DNA from: a candidate division WOR-3 bacterium
GTDB lineage: Bacteria > SDB-A
NCBI GenBank assembly: GCA_016934535.1
Contig: JAFGSQ010000006.1
Location: 66,617-103,798 of the forward strand
Reading direction: 5' to 3'
DNA length: 37,182 bases
Part shown: piece after piece, positions 1 to 8,586 of the stretch
Layout: each line of letters starts with the position of its first letter
Numbering within the stretch: position 1 is the stretch's first letter
Translations under genes and position numbers: made by a program
Notes under the pieces: generated by a model
Told to the model about the DNA's origin: nothing
Databases searched by the model: none
What the model saw: only the letters and a program-made list of their open reading frames with translations

Positions 1-625
1 CGAACGTAAAAACCATGAAAAACATTGAAAATTCAGGTATCCAGATATGACGAAAAGCTTCGCGAAGAGCCGGATTTTTGAAGTTTTCTATAAATTCCTC
101 CGTGCTGACATTCATCAAATGTTTTATTTTTCTTCCCTTTGTAACAAAGAGAAGACCCATTCTTGCATAGTTCACCAATTTCTTGAAAAAGGGATCGGCG
201 TCGGAAGGTTTGTCAAAACCGAGGCACATTCTAATGCTGTTTGTGAAATCTTTAATCGGTTTTTCGTCCTCAGGAGAAAATTCAAGCAATTGTTTTTCGA
301 ATTTATCCACGTCTGAGTAGAAAATCAGTTTTCTTCCGTCAGCATACTCGTAGCGCATGAATTCATCCAAATCTATGAATTTGCTTCCTCCGGTTATTCC
401 GACTTCTTGCCAAAATCTGTACATGCCGCTTTTGGGAGAAGAACCTACGAGCCAGTGGACGCACCCGTCAATGGTGTATCCCTTCCTTTTCCAGGCGGTG
501 CAAAGACCTCCGGGCAGATTGTGCGATTCGAATATTTCTGTCTTGTATCCGTTCATTTGAGCATATATGCCTGCGGACATTCCGGCGAATCCCGCTCCGA
601 TGATTATTATCGAGCCGTCTTTCAT
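1..625 (-). CDS. NAD(P)/FAD-dependent oxidoreductase, phytoene dehydrogenase-like (3' end outside window)
   Basis: This is the N-terminal 208 residues of a CrtI/phytoene-desaturase-type flavoprotein; the rest lies beyond position 1. The first residues form a beta-strand followed by GAGFAG at residues 10-15, the dinucleotide (FAD) binding Rossmann motif. About 25 residues on comes an acidic residue (FES), then LPGGLCTAW and a DGCVHW segment, the order seen in CrtI-like proteins and in uncharacterised relatives of bacterial carotenoid desaturases and retinol saturases. The ATG at 625-623 follows a good ribosome site (AAGGAAGGG). It lies 35 bp after the MATE gene on the same strand, so the two are probably co-transcribed. 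The substrate cannot be told from this fragment: carotenoid, polyprenoid or another lipid are all possible. The family call is secure, the substrate is not. Confidence 0.85.
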   Translation of the reverse strand, partial: MKDGSIIIIGAGFAGMSAGIYAQMNGYKTEIFESHNLPGGLCTAWKRKGYTIDGCVHWLVGSSPKSGMYRFWQEVGITGGSKFIDLDEFMRYEYADGRKLIFYSDVDKFEKQLLEFSPEDEKPIKDFTNSIRMCLGFDKPSDADPFFKKLVNYARMGLLFVTKGRKIKHLMNVSTEEFIENFKNPALREAFRHIWIPEFSMFFMVFTF

Positions 626-660
626 GTCGCCCTTCCTTTTGCCTTTATAACTTTCAAAGT

Positions 661-2076
661 TTACGGTCTGAATTCCTTTTTCTCCAAATCTTCGCATTCA
701 ACTTCGTTGATTATTTCCTGTTCTACTACTTTGCTTGCGTCAAAACTTTTAATGGCAATTCTCTTTCTCCAGTTGCCGCTTTTGTAATAGAGGAGCGAGG
801 CGAACGCTCCGAAACACCATGCGACAGGTATCCCCCACCAAATGCCTGATGTACCTATAAACCTCGACAAAAAATATGAAAGCGGAACTCTGAACGCCCA
901 GAGAGAGAAAAGGGTGATTATCATCGGTATCAATGTGTCGCCGGCGCCTCTGAGAAGCCCGTTTGAAGCGAACATAACGGAAAAGGCGATATAAAAAGAG
1001 CTGACTATCAACAAATATTCTCTTCCTATGCTGACGACTTCCGGATCGGTGTTAAAAATCCTGATCAAGTCTCCGCCCTTGAAATAAATTAGCAGAGTCA
1101 CTGCAAGCGAATATATTATCGACATTAAAAGCGTACTTTTTAAGCCCTTGGAGACTCTTTGCATTTTTTTCGCTCCTATGTTCTGGCCTGTAAAAGTCGA
1201 AAGAGCCATAGAAAAATTCATGGCGGGCATCATCGCAAAGGAGTCAATTCTACCCGCTGCCGTGAAAGCTGTCAGGGCGTTAGTTCCGAAACCGTTGACT
1301 ATTTTAGTCAAAGCCATCATGCCGAGGGATACGAACATCTGCTGTACACCAGACGGGATTCCGATTCTTATGCTCTCCGTGAATATTTTTTTGTCAAATC
1401 TGCAGTTTCTTATCCTCAGGGACAGCAGCGGATTTTTCATATTTAATATGACGACTCCGAGCACGAACGAAATCGTCTGAGCTATCACCGTCGCCCAAGC
1501 GACTCCGGCGACTCCCCATCTGAAAACCAGCACAAAAATAAGGTCGAGAGCTACGTTTATCAAGCTTGAAACAATGAGCAGATACAGAGGCGTTTTGGAA
1601 TCGCCGACTCCTCTCATTATAGCGCTGAGCCCGTTGTATCCGAAAATTGATATGAGTCCGGCAAATATTATATCGAGATAAGTTTTAGCGTCTTTTATGA
1701 CATCGGCGGGAGTGCCTAAAAGCCTGAGTATATACCCGCTCGTCAAAAGTCCTATGAAGGTCATGAGCAAGGCCGTCAAAAACATGACAATGTATGTCGT
1801 GTCTACTGTCGCCCTGAGTTTTTCATAATTTTTTGCTCCGAAAAACTGCGCGACGAGAACCATAGAACCCATGGTAGCTCCCATGATCAGGGCTACAATG
1901 AAAAATATTATGGGAAAACAAACACCGACAGCGCCCAGCGCCCCTTTTCCTATGAACCGACCGACTACAATAGAATCGACAACATTGTAAAACTGCTGAA
2001 ATACATTTCCGAGAAGCATAGGCACGCTGAAAATCAGAATATTTTTTGTGACGCTTCCGCTTGTCATGTCTTTCAT
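661..2076 (-). CDS. MATE family efflux transporter
   Basis: A 471-residue multidrug/toxin extrusion (MATE) protein of the inner membrane, which exports organic cations or other compounds in exchange for Na+ or H+. The N-terminal half has the family hallmarks: SVPMLLGNVFQQFYNVVDS in the first helix, then VGRFIGKGALGAVG and a MVLVAQFFGA segment. Twelve hydrophobic segments in two halves fit the normal family length of 440-480. Closest in type to the NorM/DinF-like MATEs of anaerobes. The ATG at 2076 follows AAAGGGAA at good spacing. It reads into the phytoene-dehydrogenase-like gene 35 bp downstream. The 231 bp upstream (2077-2307) hold no gene; a TTGACC with a TAAAAT about 15 bases on is a weak promoter candidate. 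The physiological substrate is unknown. Confidence 0.93.
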   Translation of the reverse strand: MKDMTSGSVTKNILIFSVPMLLGNVFQQFYNVVDSIVVGRFIGKGALGAVGVCFPIIFFIVALIMGATMGSMVLVAQFFGAKNYEKLRATVDTTYIVMFLTALLMTFIGLLTSGYILRLLGTPADVIKDAKTYLDIIFAGLISIFGYNGLSAIMRGVGDSKTPLYLLIVSSLINVALDLIFVLVFRWGVAGVAWATVIAQTISFVLGVVILNMKNPLLSLRIRNCRFDKKIFTESIRIGIPSGVQQMFVSLGMMALTKIVNGFGTNALTAFTAAGRIDSFAMMPAMNFSMALSTFTGQNIGAKKMQRVSKGLKSTLLMSIIYSLAVTLLIYFKGGDLIRIFNTDPEVVSIGREYLLIVSSFYIAFSVMFASNGLLRGAGDTLIPMIITLFSLWAFRVPLSYFLSRFIGTSGIWWGIPVAWCFGAFASLLYYKSGNWRKRIAIKSFDASKVVEQEIINEVECEDLEKKEFRP

Positions 2077-2307
2077 GTAATGTTTCCCTTTTACATCAAT
2101 TTATAAGTCGGGGAGGAATAATTTTCAGAATCATCGATGAAATCATACTTCAAATGCAGACATGAATCATTCGATATTTTATATCTTTTGATTTCTAAAC
2201 TTTGATAAAGCCTTCAGTGACATAAAAACAAACAGCGCGGGAAAATTTATTTTAAACCGGGAGGCATGGGGTCAAGAATAATATTTGCTATTGGAATGCG
2301 TTTTTCA

Positions 2308-3420
2308 TCAGACAACGGTCGGATCTGAGCGTTCCTGCTTTTCATATTCATCTACAAGGGTTCCAATTAATTCTTTAACAGAAATGATTTTATTTACTCT
2401 GTAGGCATTAGCTCCCGCAAAAACGAATCCGTCATCGAGGTTGCCTTTTTTGGCGTTTGTAAGGGCCAGAGCTATGCAATAAGACACTTTGTTGAAATCG
2501 CACGTTCTCAAACACGTCCACGGGCATTTGAAGGGTTTTTTATGGCCGTCCAATACGTCTTTTATAAACTTGTTTCTGATGGCTCTTCCCGGCAAACCAA
2601 CAGGACTGTCTATTATGACAATGTCTTCTTCTTTGCAATTTATGTAAGCCTCTTTAAATTCGTCAGACGCGTCACACTCATGGGTTGCGACAAATCTTGT
2701 CGCCATCTGCACTCCCTGGGCTCCCATTCGAATAAACTTATGAATATCCGCTCCCGTGTAAATACCGCCGGCGGCGATCACTGGGATTTTTTTACTGAAC
2801 TGCTGTTCGTATACTTTTAATACAGATAATACTTCAGGTAATATCTTTTCCAATTGATAATCCGGGTCGAAGATGTGATCTTTTTTGAAACCGAGGTGTC
2901 CTCCGGCCAAAGGCCCTTCGACGACCACCGCATCAGGAACATGATTGTATTTTTTAGCCCAATGGTGAAATATTATTTTAGCGACATTTGCCGATGACAC
3001 TATTGGTATAAATTTTGTCGGAATATTTTTAATTCTTTCAAGCGTCAGTGTTTCAGGTATTTTTAACAGAAGTCCCGCTCCCATTAAAACCAAATCAATT
3101 CCCTCATCTACCGCAGTAAGTACCAAATCATCAAAATCCGAAAGAGCCAGCATGACGTTGACGCCTATGAGGCCGTTTGTCTGTTTTCTCGCTTTTCTGA
3201 TTTCGTTTTTTAAAACTCTTATGTTCGCTTCTTTGTAATTTGTCAGGAAATCGGGTTCAAGCATGCCGATTCCCGCTGTGGCAATGACACCAATCCCACC
3301 CTCTTTTGCCACCGCGGCTGCCAGACCCGAAAGCGAAATACCGACTCCCATACCCCCCTGAATTATCGGTATCTTTGCTTCAAGATTTCCTATTTTTAAT
3401 ATTGGCATACTTTGATTCAT
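2308..3420 (-). CDS. Nitronate monooxygenase / FabK-like FMN flavoprotein
   Basis: A 370-residue TIM-barrel flavoprotein of the 2-nitropropane dioxygenase (NMO) family, which also contains the enoyl-ACP reductase FabK. Visible motifs are IIQGGMGVGIS near residue 19, GGIGVIATAGIG, the VEGPLAGGHLGF segment whose His is the usual catalytic/FMN-proximal residue, an IPVIAAGGI phosphate-binding strand, and GAQGVQMATRF. Near residue 300 there is a Cys-rich stretch (CPWTCLRTC, then YC) seen in a subgroup common in anaerobes. Family members oxidise alkyl nitronates, or reduce enoyl-ACP (FabK); which applies here cannot be decided from sequence alone. The ATG at 3420 follows AAGGAAC. A strong promoter-like pair at 3664-3692 would give a leader of about 237 nt. 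Nothing in the neighbourhood points to fatty-acid synthesis. Confidence 0.9.
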   Translation of the reverse strand: MNQSMPILKIGNLEAKIPIIQGGMGVGISLSGLAAAVAKEGGIGVIATAGIGMLEPDFLTNYKEANIRVLKNEIRKARKQTNGLIGVNVMLALSDFDDLVLTAVDEGIDLVLMGAGLLLKIPETLTLERIKNIPTKFIPIVSSANVAKIIFHHWAKKYNHVPDAVVVEGPLAGGHLGFKKDHIFDPDYQLEKILPEVLSVLKVYEQQFSKKIPVIAAGGIYTGADIHKFIRMGAQGVQMATRFVATHECDASDEFKEAYINCKEEDIVIIDSPVGLPGRAIRNKFIKDVLDGHKKPFKCPWTCLRTCDFNKVSYCIALALTNAKKGNLDDGFVFAGANAYRVNKIISVKELIGTLVDEYEKQERSDPTVV

Positions 3421-3663
3421 AAACTGTTCCTTCTTAGTATTGTATCTGCTTACAGAGGGTGTGTGCTCCCGAATCCCAGGAAAGTGTTATCGAAAATTTA
3501 TCTGGTGAAATGAATTTTTCACAAACATCTTGATTATAAATATTAAACTTTAACGTCTTTTCAATATACCTGTTGTTAGTTTTGTTGTGATTACCGTTTC
3601 CGTTCTCATCAATTTAACGGATTTTCCTTATAAAACATATTTCCCCGTTTCTATTAACACAGG

Positions 3664-3692
3664 ATTTTAAGACTCTTTAAGGTTTATGTCAA
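3664..3692 (-). promoter_or_regulatory. Sigma-70-type promoter upstream of the nitronate monooxygenase gene
   Basis: On the minus strand TTGACA (3692-3687) is followed after exactly 17 bases by TAAAAT (3669-3664), five of six matches to the -10 consensus. Transcription would begin near 3657, leaving about 237 nt before the ATG at 3420. The long leader contains a possible 19-codon reading frame (3609-3550) but no riboswitch I recognise. Confidence 0.6.
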
Positions 3693-4027
3693 CTTTTCGT
3701 CGGTTAAATTTTCTGACACTCATTTTTGCTCAGGTCAATAAAGTAACCGACAAAGGCGAGGGTTTTGGCAAAACCGTCTTAGTCGGACCGCTCTGTCACA
3801 GCTTTTTCCGGTTTTATCATAATTTTCGAGTTTTCCACTGTCTGGTCCAAGAAGCCTTCAAGGCACGCAACGGCGATTATTATGCTTCCCCCCCAGACGC
3901 CGAACCTGTGCATTGGTTGGCGGAACCAAGGATTGACGTGGGCATATTCCCTGCGGGGCTAAGGTATATTGCCGTTTTTCCTGTATTTGTCGAAATTATA
4001 GCGGAGAAGGTTGTTGACCTTTTCAAA
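3693..4027 (-). other. Intergenic stretch with degenerate reading frame (possible gene remnant or RNA)
   Basis: The 708 bp between the nitronate monooxygenase gene and the Ca2+/Na+ antiporter gene have no convincing intact gene. One minus-strand frame reads protein-like text on both sides of two in-frame stops (for example YNFDKYRKNGNIP, stop, then PWFRQPMHRFGVWGGS), with no usable start codon. A 116-codon plus-strand frame at 3686-4036 covers the same bases, but it has no ribosome site and reads like an antisense shadow. A promoter-like pair lies just upstream at 4028-4055. I cannot name the family; a pseudogene or a structured RNA are both possible. The rest of the gap (3421-3663 and 4056-4128) shows only the promoter described separately and a small CAACC/GGTTG hairpin. 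Confidence 0.35.
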
Positions 4028-4055
4028 ATTATGTAAAAAAATACTAAATTGTCAA
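4028..4055 (-). promoter_or_regulatory. Promoter-like pair upstream of the degenerate stretch
   Basis: TTGACA (4055-4050) and CATAAT (4033-4028) on the minus strand are separated by 16 bases. The site points into the 330-bp stretch without an intact reading frame, about 75 bp after the end of the antiporter gene. If used, the transcript starts near 4020. Confidence 0.4.
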
Positions 4056-4128
4056 ATACGAAAGAATTATATGGAGCATTTCTTTACAACCAATAGGTTG
4101 AAGACAAAACCTTTTAAAGAATTTGTCG

Positions 4129-5058
4129 TCACAACCACAAAAAGAAAATATAGACAATATAAATCATGACGAAGACTGCGCCTTCCTTACGGGACAGCCT
4201 GAAATTTGATTTCAGAAACGGGAAGAGTAACAATCCGACGAGAAACATGACCAAAAGATCGTCTATCTTTAATAGAGGAAACGAAAAAGATGAAATGGTT
4301 CCTGAAATCCCGAGGACGAAACCTAAATTCAAAGTACACGCGCCGATTATGTTGCCAATGGCAAGGTCCGCCTCTTTTCTTATAGAAGCGATTACGGACG
4401 ACGCCAGTTCGGGCAGGCTTGTGCCGACAGCGACAATGGAAATACCTATTATTTCCTCGCTGACTCCGAAAAACCGAGCGAGATCGATTCCTCCCTTAAT
4501 CAGCAGATTCGCCCCTATCAGCAAAGCAGACAGACCGCCTGCCATCGAAATTACAAGTAAAAACCAGGGAGTTCTGCAGATTTTCCTGTCTTCTTTTTCG
4601 GCGTCTTTTTCCCGCACAGCCATGAAAATGGTAAAAGCAATGTACATGGCGCAGAAAAATACCAGTATTACAGCTTCCACTCTGAAAAGTTTCCTGTCGA
4701 ATAGAAACACAAAGGCCAGCGCCGACATAATTACGAGAAATGGAGAATCCCGTTTTACCGCCTTGAGGTGTACTCTCAGCGGATTTATGAGAGAAGCTAT
4801 GCCGAGAATTAAAGCTATGTTCACGATGTTCGACCCCAGAACATTTCCTACGGCAAGGCCCGCATATCCTGATAGAGCTGATTTTACACCGACAACAAGT
4901 TCCGGACTGCTCGTTCCGAACGAGACAACCGTCAGCCCAACGACCAGAGGAGAAATCCCCAACCTTTTTGCCAGTCCTGAACTTCCTCTGACCAGAAATT
5001 CTGCTCCTCCCGTGAGAAAGATTATTCCCAAAACAAGTAATACAACGGTCAAGAGCAC
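4129..5058 (-). CDS. Calcium/sodium antiporter (CaCA family, YrbG-like)
   Basis: A 309-residue inner-membrane antiporter of the K+-independent YrbG/CaxA type, exchanging Ca2+ for Na+ (or H+). The two inverted alpha-repeats that form the ion site are clear: GTSSPEL with GNVLGSN in the first half (residues 48-54 and 71-77), and GTSLPEL with GNIIGA in the second half. Ten or so hydrophobic helices surround them, and the length is normal. The start is GTG at 5058, chosen because AAAGGAAA stands just upstream. A 311-codon plus-strand frame over the same DNA is the antisense shadow. It lies 70 bp after the corA-like gene on the same strand, completing a K+, Mg2+ and Ca2+ transport set that begins at ktrB. 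Confidence 0.93.
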   Translation of the reverse strand: MLLTVVLLVLGIIFLTGGAEFLVRGSSGLAKRLGISPLVVGLTVVSFGTSSPELVVGVKSALSGYAGLAVGNVLGSNIVNIALILGIASLINPLRVHLKAVKRDSPFLVIMSALAFVFLFDRKLFRVEAVILVFFCAMYIAFTIFMAVREKDAEKEDRKICRTPWFLLVISMAGGLSALLIGANLLIKGGIDLARFFGVSEEIIGISIVAVGTSLPELASSVIASIRKEADLAIGNIIGACTLNLGFVLGISGTISSFSFPLLKIDDLLVMFLVGLLLFPFLKSNFRLSRKEGAVFVMIYIVYIFFLWL

Positions 5059-5128
5059 AAATTTCCTTTCCCGGTTCGTTTATGTTCTTTATCAGAATTA
5101 AAATTAATGTAAAACGATTGATTATTCT

Positions 5129-6061
5129 TTACAAGAATTTCTTGAGGACAAAGAATATCAGAGCTCCCGCAGATAAAAGAACGGATCCCAGAATTACAAT
5201 TAGAAATGCATAGACACTGTGCTGAAAGGGCAGTCCCACGTTCATGCCGTAAATACTCGCAATAAGTGTCGGTATCATGAGAACCAGGGAAATAGCAGTC
5301 AGTTTTTTTACCACGACGTTGAGATTGTTAGAAATTATCGAAGCGAAAGCGTCCATCATCCCGCTCAATATATTGCTGTGTATGTTCGCCATCTCAATCG
5401 CCTGCTTGTTTTCGGTCATAGCGTCTTCAAGCGCCTCAATTTCGTCTTCGTACAATTTCAGTACGACTCCTTTTTGAATCTTTTCAAGCAACAGTTCATT
5501 TGATCTCAATGCAGTCGTGAAAAATACGAGTGATTTTTCTATTGTCAACAGATCGTACAATTCCGTGTTTTTTATTGATTTTTTCAGGTCCTTTTCTATC
5601 AAAGAAGTCTCTTTGTTCAATGCTTTCAAAAAGATAAGAAAATTTATTGATGACCTTAAAAATAACGTCAAAAGAAAAATGTTTTTTGTTGTAATCCTTA
5701 TATTTTTCATTTTGCTAAACAATACATTTCTTATCACGATATTGTCCTGAAGGCATATGGTTATCAGGCATTTTTCATGAAAAATGACGCCTATAGGAAC
5801 GGTAAAATATGATACGTCCCTGTTTTTATCGAAGGCGGGACCCCTCATTATAAACAATGTGTAATTCTCGTCTTTTTCGTATCTCGACTGTTCGTCAATA
5901 TCGAGTATGTCTGATATGTTTTCTCCGTCAATTTCGAATTTTTCAATGAGCCATGATTTTTCTGATTCATCCGGATCAACAACATTGATCCAGCAATTTT
6001 CCTGGAATTCGCCGATTTCCTTGATATCTTTTTCGTTGAAAATTTTGTAGAATTTTATCAT
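5129..6061 (-). CDS. CorA family divalent-cation transporter
   Basis: A 310-residue CorA-type channel, normally a pentamer that takes up Mg2+ (or Co2+/Ni2+). The long charged cytoplasmic N-terminal part ends in two C-terminal transmembrane helices, and the family signature YGMN is at residues 271-274 in the loop after the first helix (IYGMNVGLP). The helix before it (VVKKLTAISLVLMIPTLIASIYGMN) is typical. Subgroup differences in the loop after GMN (VGLP here) make the exact metal uncertain. The ATG at 6061 follows AAGGAG. It lies 282 bp downstream of ktrA, with no terminator that I can see between, so it may be read from the riboswitch-controlled transcript or from its own promoter in that gap. 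Confidence 0.9.
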   Translation of the reverse strand: MIKFYKIFNEKDIKEIGEFQENCWINVVDPDESEKSWLIEKFEIDGENISDILDIDEQSRYEKDENYTLFIMRGPAFDKNRDVSYFTVPIGVIFHEKCLITICLQDNIVIRNVLFSKMKNIRITTKNIFLLTLFLRSSINFLIFLKALNKETSLIEKDLKKSIKNTELYDLLTIEKSLVFFTTALRSNELLLEKIQKGVVLKLYEDEIEALEDAMTENKQAIEMANIHSNILSGMMDAFASIISNNLNVVVKKLTAISLVLMIPTLIASIYGMNVGLPFQHSVYAFLIVILGSVLLSAGALIFFVLKKFL

Positions 6062-6343
6062 TGTTCACTCCTTGCAATCCTTCCGGCTTATCGCCTCCAA
6101 AAAGATTTGTGAGTAAAACAATATTTATTCGGAGGCAACAATCAAATATTTTTAGACCGACAGCCGCTACAATCACTATCCATAAAATCATTCCTCCTTG
6201 AAGACGGGTCCCTAATGATAGCTTCGTTAGTAATTTTTTGTAAACACATTTTATACCCATTATAAACACATGAGCCGAACACCGGAATGACTTCATCCCG
6301 AAATTCCTTTCTGTTTTCAGTCCTCTCCTTGGAATTCACTTTC
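6062..6343. other. Intergenic region between ktrA and the corA-like gene
   Basis: This 282-bp gap holds overlapping short minus-strand frames. One, starting at about 6187 after an AAGGAGGA ribosome site, begins with a hydrophobic run (ILWIVIVAAVGLKIF) and would run into the corA-like gene out of frame. I do not regard it as proven. No M-box or NiCo riboswitch motif is recognisable, which matters because CorA genes are often under such control. TATAAT and TATAAA words occur near 6250-6265 but without a good -35. Confidence 0.3.
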
Positions 6344-7003
6344 TTAAGATTTCATTTTCGAGAATTTATTCGAATCACTTTTTTTTCCGATTATAAACAA
6401 TGAATCTCCCTGATTTAAAACCGTTTGTGAATCGGGTATTTCAATTATATTGTCTTTGTTTTCGTTTCTGACACCTATTATAAGAATCTGAAATTTTTTT
6501 CTGATGTCAAGTTTTTGAAGCGTTTTCCCCGTCAAAGACAAAGGACAAATCACTTCCTGAAGTACGAACTCCTCCGAAAAAGGAATGTATTCGCGAACAT
6601 TTTTCATGCTTAAGAGGAAAGAAAGTCGCTGCGCCTCATCCTTTTCAGGATAAACAATCCTTTTGACGCCGATTGTCTGAAGCAGATTGTAATGGTCATC
6701 GGATAAAGCCTTGACTAATATATTTTTAACGTCAAGAGTCTTTAAATATTGAACAATAAGAACGCTCGTTTCAATTCTGGGTCCTACGCTGACAATTACA
6801 CCGTCGAACTCTTTAATGTTTAAATCCCTCAAGACTTTTATATTCGTCACGTCCGCTTGAAAAGCCAATGTTATGCGATCTTTAATGACGTCTATTTTTT
6901 CCTTGTCTGAATCAACGGCAACAACGCCATGACCATTTTTTGCTAGGCTAACAGCAATATTCATACCGAAGCTTCCTAACCCTATGACTGCATATTTATT
7001 CAC
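6344..7003 (-). CDS. ktrA: Potassium uptake regulatory subunit KtrA (TrkA/RCK family)
   Basis: A 219-residue cytoplasmic RCK protein that gates the KtrB channel. Residues 1-125 are an RCK_N Rossmann domain: GLGSFG at 8-13 binds the nucleotide, and VVAVDSD supplies the acidic residue that contacts the ribose. Residues 135-215 are an RCK_C (TrkA_C) domain; in Staphylococcus KtrA this domain binds c-di-AMP, so protein-level control on top of the riboswitch is possible here (inference). Length matches single-RCK KtrA rather than the double-length TrkA. The start is GTG at 7003, preceded by AGGAG. It follows ktrB by 10 bp in the same operon. Confidence 0.93.
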   Translation of the reverse strand: MNKYAVIGLGSFGMNIAVSLAKNGHGVVAVDSDKEKIDVIKDRITLAFQADVTNIKVLRDLNIKEFDGVIVSVGPRIETSVLIVQYLKTLDVKNILVKALSDDHYNLLQTIGVKRIVYPEKDEAQRLSFLLSMKNVREYIPFSEEFVLQEVICPLSLTGKTLQKLDIRKKFQILIIGVRNENKDNIIEIPDSQTVLNQGDSLFIIGKKSDSNKFSKMKS

Positions 7004-7013
7004 GTTAATGCTC

Positions 7014-8369
7014 CTATCCTATGTATATTTCTTCTTCAGGACATTTCAATGAACGTGGTTTTTTCCTGCTCATTATCAAAAAACCGAGAGTCAGCGGACC
7101 GATGCGTCCGACAAACATGGTTACAGATAATACTATCTTACCGGTATTGCTCAAACCACAAGTAATACCGGTAGAAAGACCCGCGTTTCCCAGAGCGGAT
7201 ACAATTTCAAATAAGATCTGAAGAAACGTTCCTTTCTCAGTTATAGTCAGAATCAACAGATTCACTACAATGAAAAGTATAAAAAGCATAAACACACCCA
7301 TTGATTTGTTTACAGCATCGTTGGATATTTTCCGTTTAAGAACATTGACCGTAACATTTTCACCTCCATTTATGATAGATAAAACAAAAAGACATATAAC
7401 ACCGGCAGTGCTTGTTTTAATGCCTCCACCCGTACTTCCCGGCGAGGCGCCTATGAACATGAGAATCATTATCAAGACCATACTTACATTATTCATTTCT
7501 TTAATATTAATCGTGTTGAATCCGTCCGTAGTTGATGCCGAGATAACTTGAAAAAAAGAGTATTGAAATCTTTGCCCTAGAGTGGTTTCCGAGCCCCATT
7601 TTCCTGCTGCGATCAAAAAAATTGCGCTGACGCAAATTATGACCGTAGTGACAAGCAATACGAACTTGGTGTGCACAGTTAATTGCCGGTTGCCTATTTT
7701 TGATGATTTATTTTTAAAATACGATAACAAATCGAACAAAACAACAAATCCTATTCCTCCTAACAGGGAAAGAATGCTTATGGTCAGGTTGACAATGACG
7801 CTGTTTTGATATCCAATCAAACTGTCAGGGAACAAGCAAAAACCCGCCGTGCAAAAAGCGGACACTGAATGAAACGTACCAAAATACAGTGAACTGAGAA
7901 TGCTGAACCTGCCAATCCAAAACAGAGATAAAATTAGTGCCCCGATAAACTCGGATATAATCGTTAAAATCATTGCAGAGAAAAATAATTTCCCGAGTAT
8001 TCTGAGATTCGTTCCAGACAGCGATTCTTTTGCAACAATTTGAGTCCACAGGTCAGATTTAACACCCAAGATATACATAAAAAAAATGATAAAAGTCATG
8101 TAGCCAAGGCCACCAATTTGAAAAATAGCGAGTAAAACAATTTGCCCGAACAAAGTATAATCTCTCCCAATATCAACCACCGAAAGACCTGTCGTACTTA
8201 TTCCGGATGAAGCCATAAAAAACGAATCTATGAAACTCTGCCATTGCCCGTTTTTCATCGCCGGGGGAGATCCGAGTAGAAAAGCACCGATTAAAGTTAT
8301 AATGAAATAACCCGCGACCAATACTTCGTACGGATGTAGTTTTTGACGATATATACTGCGTTTTTCCAT
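7014..8369 (-). CDS. ktrB: Potassium uptake channel subunit KtrB (TrkH/KtrB family)
   Basis: A 451-residue inner-membrane K+ translocator, Na+-coupled in well-studied KtrB proteins. The four pseudo-repeated selectivity loops are all present: STTGLS, CTAGF, STTDGFN and GNAGLS. GSTGGGIKTSTAG follows the third loop and carries the conserved basic residue of the fourth core repeat. The length is typical of KtrB (440-460) and shorter than TrkH. The ATG at 8369 is preceded by an AAGGA ribosome site that lies inside the riboswitch expression platform. The leader carries a c-di-AMP riboswitch and a consensus promoter upstream. Because c-di-AMP signals adequate K+, the expected effect is that high c-di-AMP lowers expression of ktrB-ktrA. 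Confidence 0.95.
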   Translation of the reverse strand: MEKRSIYRQKLHPYEVLVAGYFIITLIGAFLLGSPPAMKNGQWQSFIDSFFMASSGISTTGLSVVDIGRDYTLFGQIVLLAIFQIGGLGYMTFIIFFMYILGVKSDLWTQIVAKESLSGTNLRILGKLFFSAMILTIISEFIGALILSLFWIGRFSILSSLYFGTFHSVSAFCTAGFCLFPDSLIGYQNSVIVNLTISILSLLGGIGFVVLFDLLSYFKNKSSKIGNRQLTVHTKFVLLVTTVIICVSAIFLIAAGKWGSETTLGQRFQYSFFQVISASTTDGFNTINIKEMNNVSMVLIMILMFIGASPGSTGGGIKTSTAGVICLFVLSIINGGENVTVNVLKRKISNDAVNKSMGVFMLFILFIVVNLLILTITEKGTFLQILFEIVSALGNAGLSTGITCGLSNTGKIVLSVTMFVGRIGPLTLGFLIMSRKKPRSLKCPEEEIYIG

Positions 8370-8429
8370 GTCTATCCTTACTTTTTCAGGGCAAGGATAA
8401 ACAAGACCGCAAAAACGGTTATGTTTGGG

Positions 8430-8562
8430 TATTCTTGCCCTTCCAAAAGCCTGCGAGGTTAGCTGACGGGCTCGGGTTTGGAAGTACCCTATCCTGTTTC
8501 AGGAATACGCCCCTAAAATTGGGTCCCCCGTATTCATGGCCGTTTTCATGAATTTCGGCGTC
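8430..8562 (-). promoter_or_regulatory. c-di-AMP riboswitch (ydaO/yuaA family)
   Basis: Read on the minus strand, the leader of ktrB contains the ydaO/yuaA hallmarks in order: a CGCCGAA start near 8560, ACGGGGGACCCAATTTT followed by GGGGCGTATTCCTG, an AGGGTAC segment, CCCGAGCCCGTCAGCTAACC and CTCGCAGGC, then GGAAGGGC. The long run ending in CAGCTAACCTCG is highly diagnostic. Between the aptamer and the ATG, GGGCAAGAATA (8440-8430) can pair with TATCCTTGCCC (8399-8389). That alternative stem lies next to the ktrB ribosome site and is a likely expression platform. These riboswitches bind c-di-AMP and usually turn genes off. Position upstream of ktrB-ktrA is a classic context. The exact 5' and 3' limits are approximate. 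Confidence 0.93.
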
Positions 8563-8586
8563 TGTAACGGCAATTTTTTGGGTAGC

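Noticed and set aside
3686-4036. A 116-codon plus-strand frame in the long gap
   Set aside because: No ribosome site; its start overlaps a strong minus-strand promoter; it reads as a shadow of protein-like text on the other strand.
4166-5101. A 311-codon plus-strand open frame across the antiporter gene
   Set aside because: It is the antisense shadow of the clear CaCA antiporter; it has no ribosome site, no family features and a basic, low-complexity composition.
6062-6343. A Mg2+ (M-box) riboswitch ahead of the corA-like gene
   Set aside because: None of the conserved M-box segments can be found in the gap.
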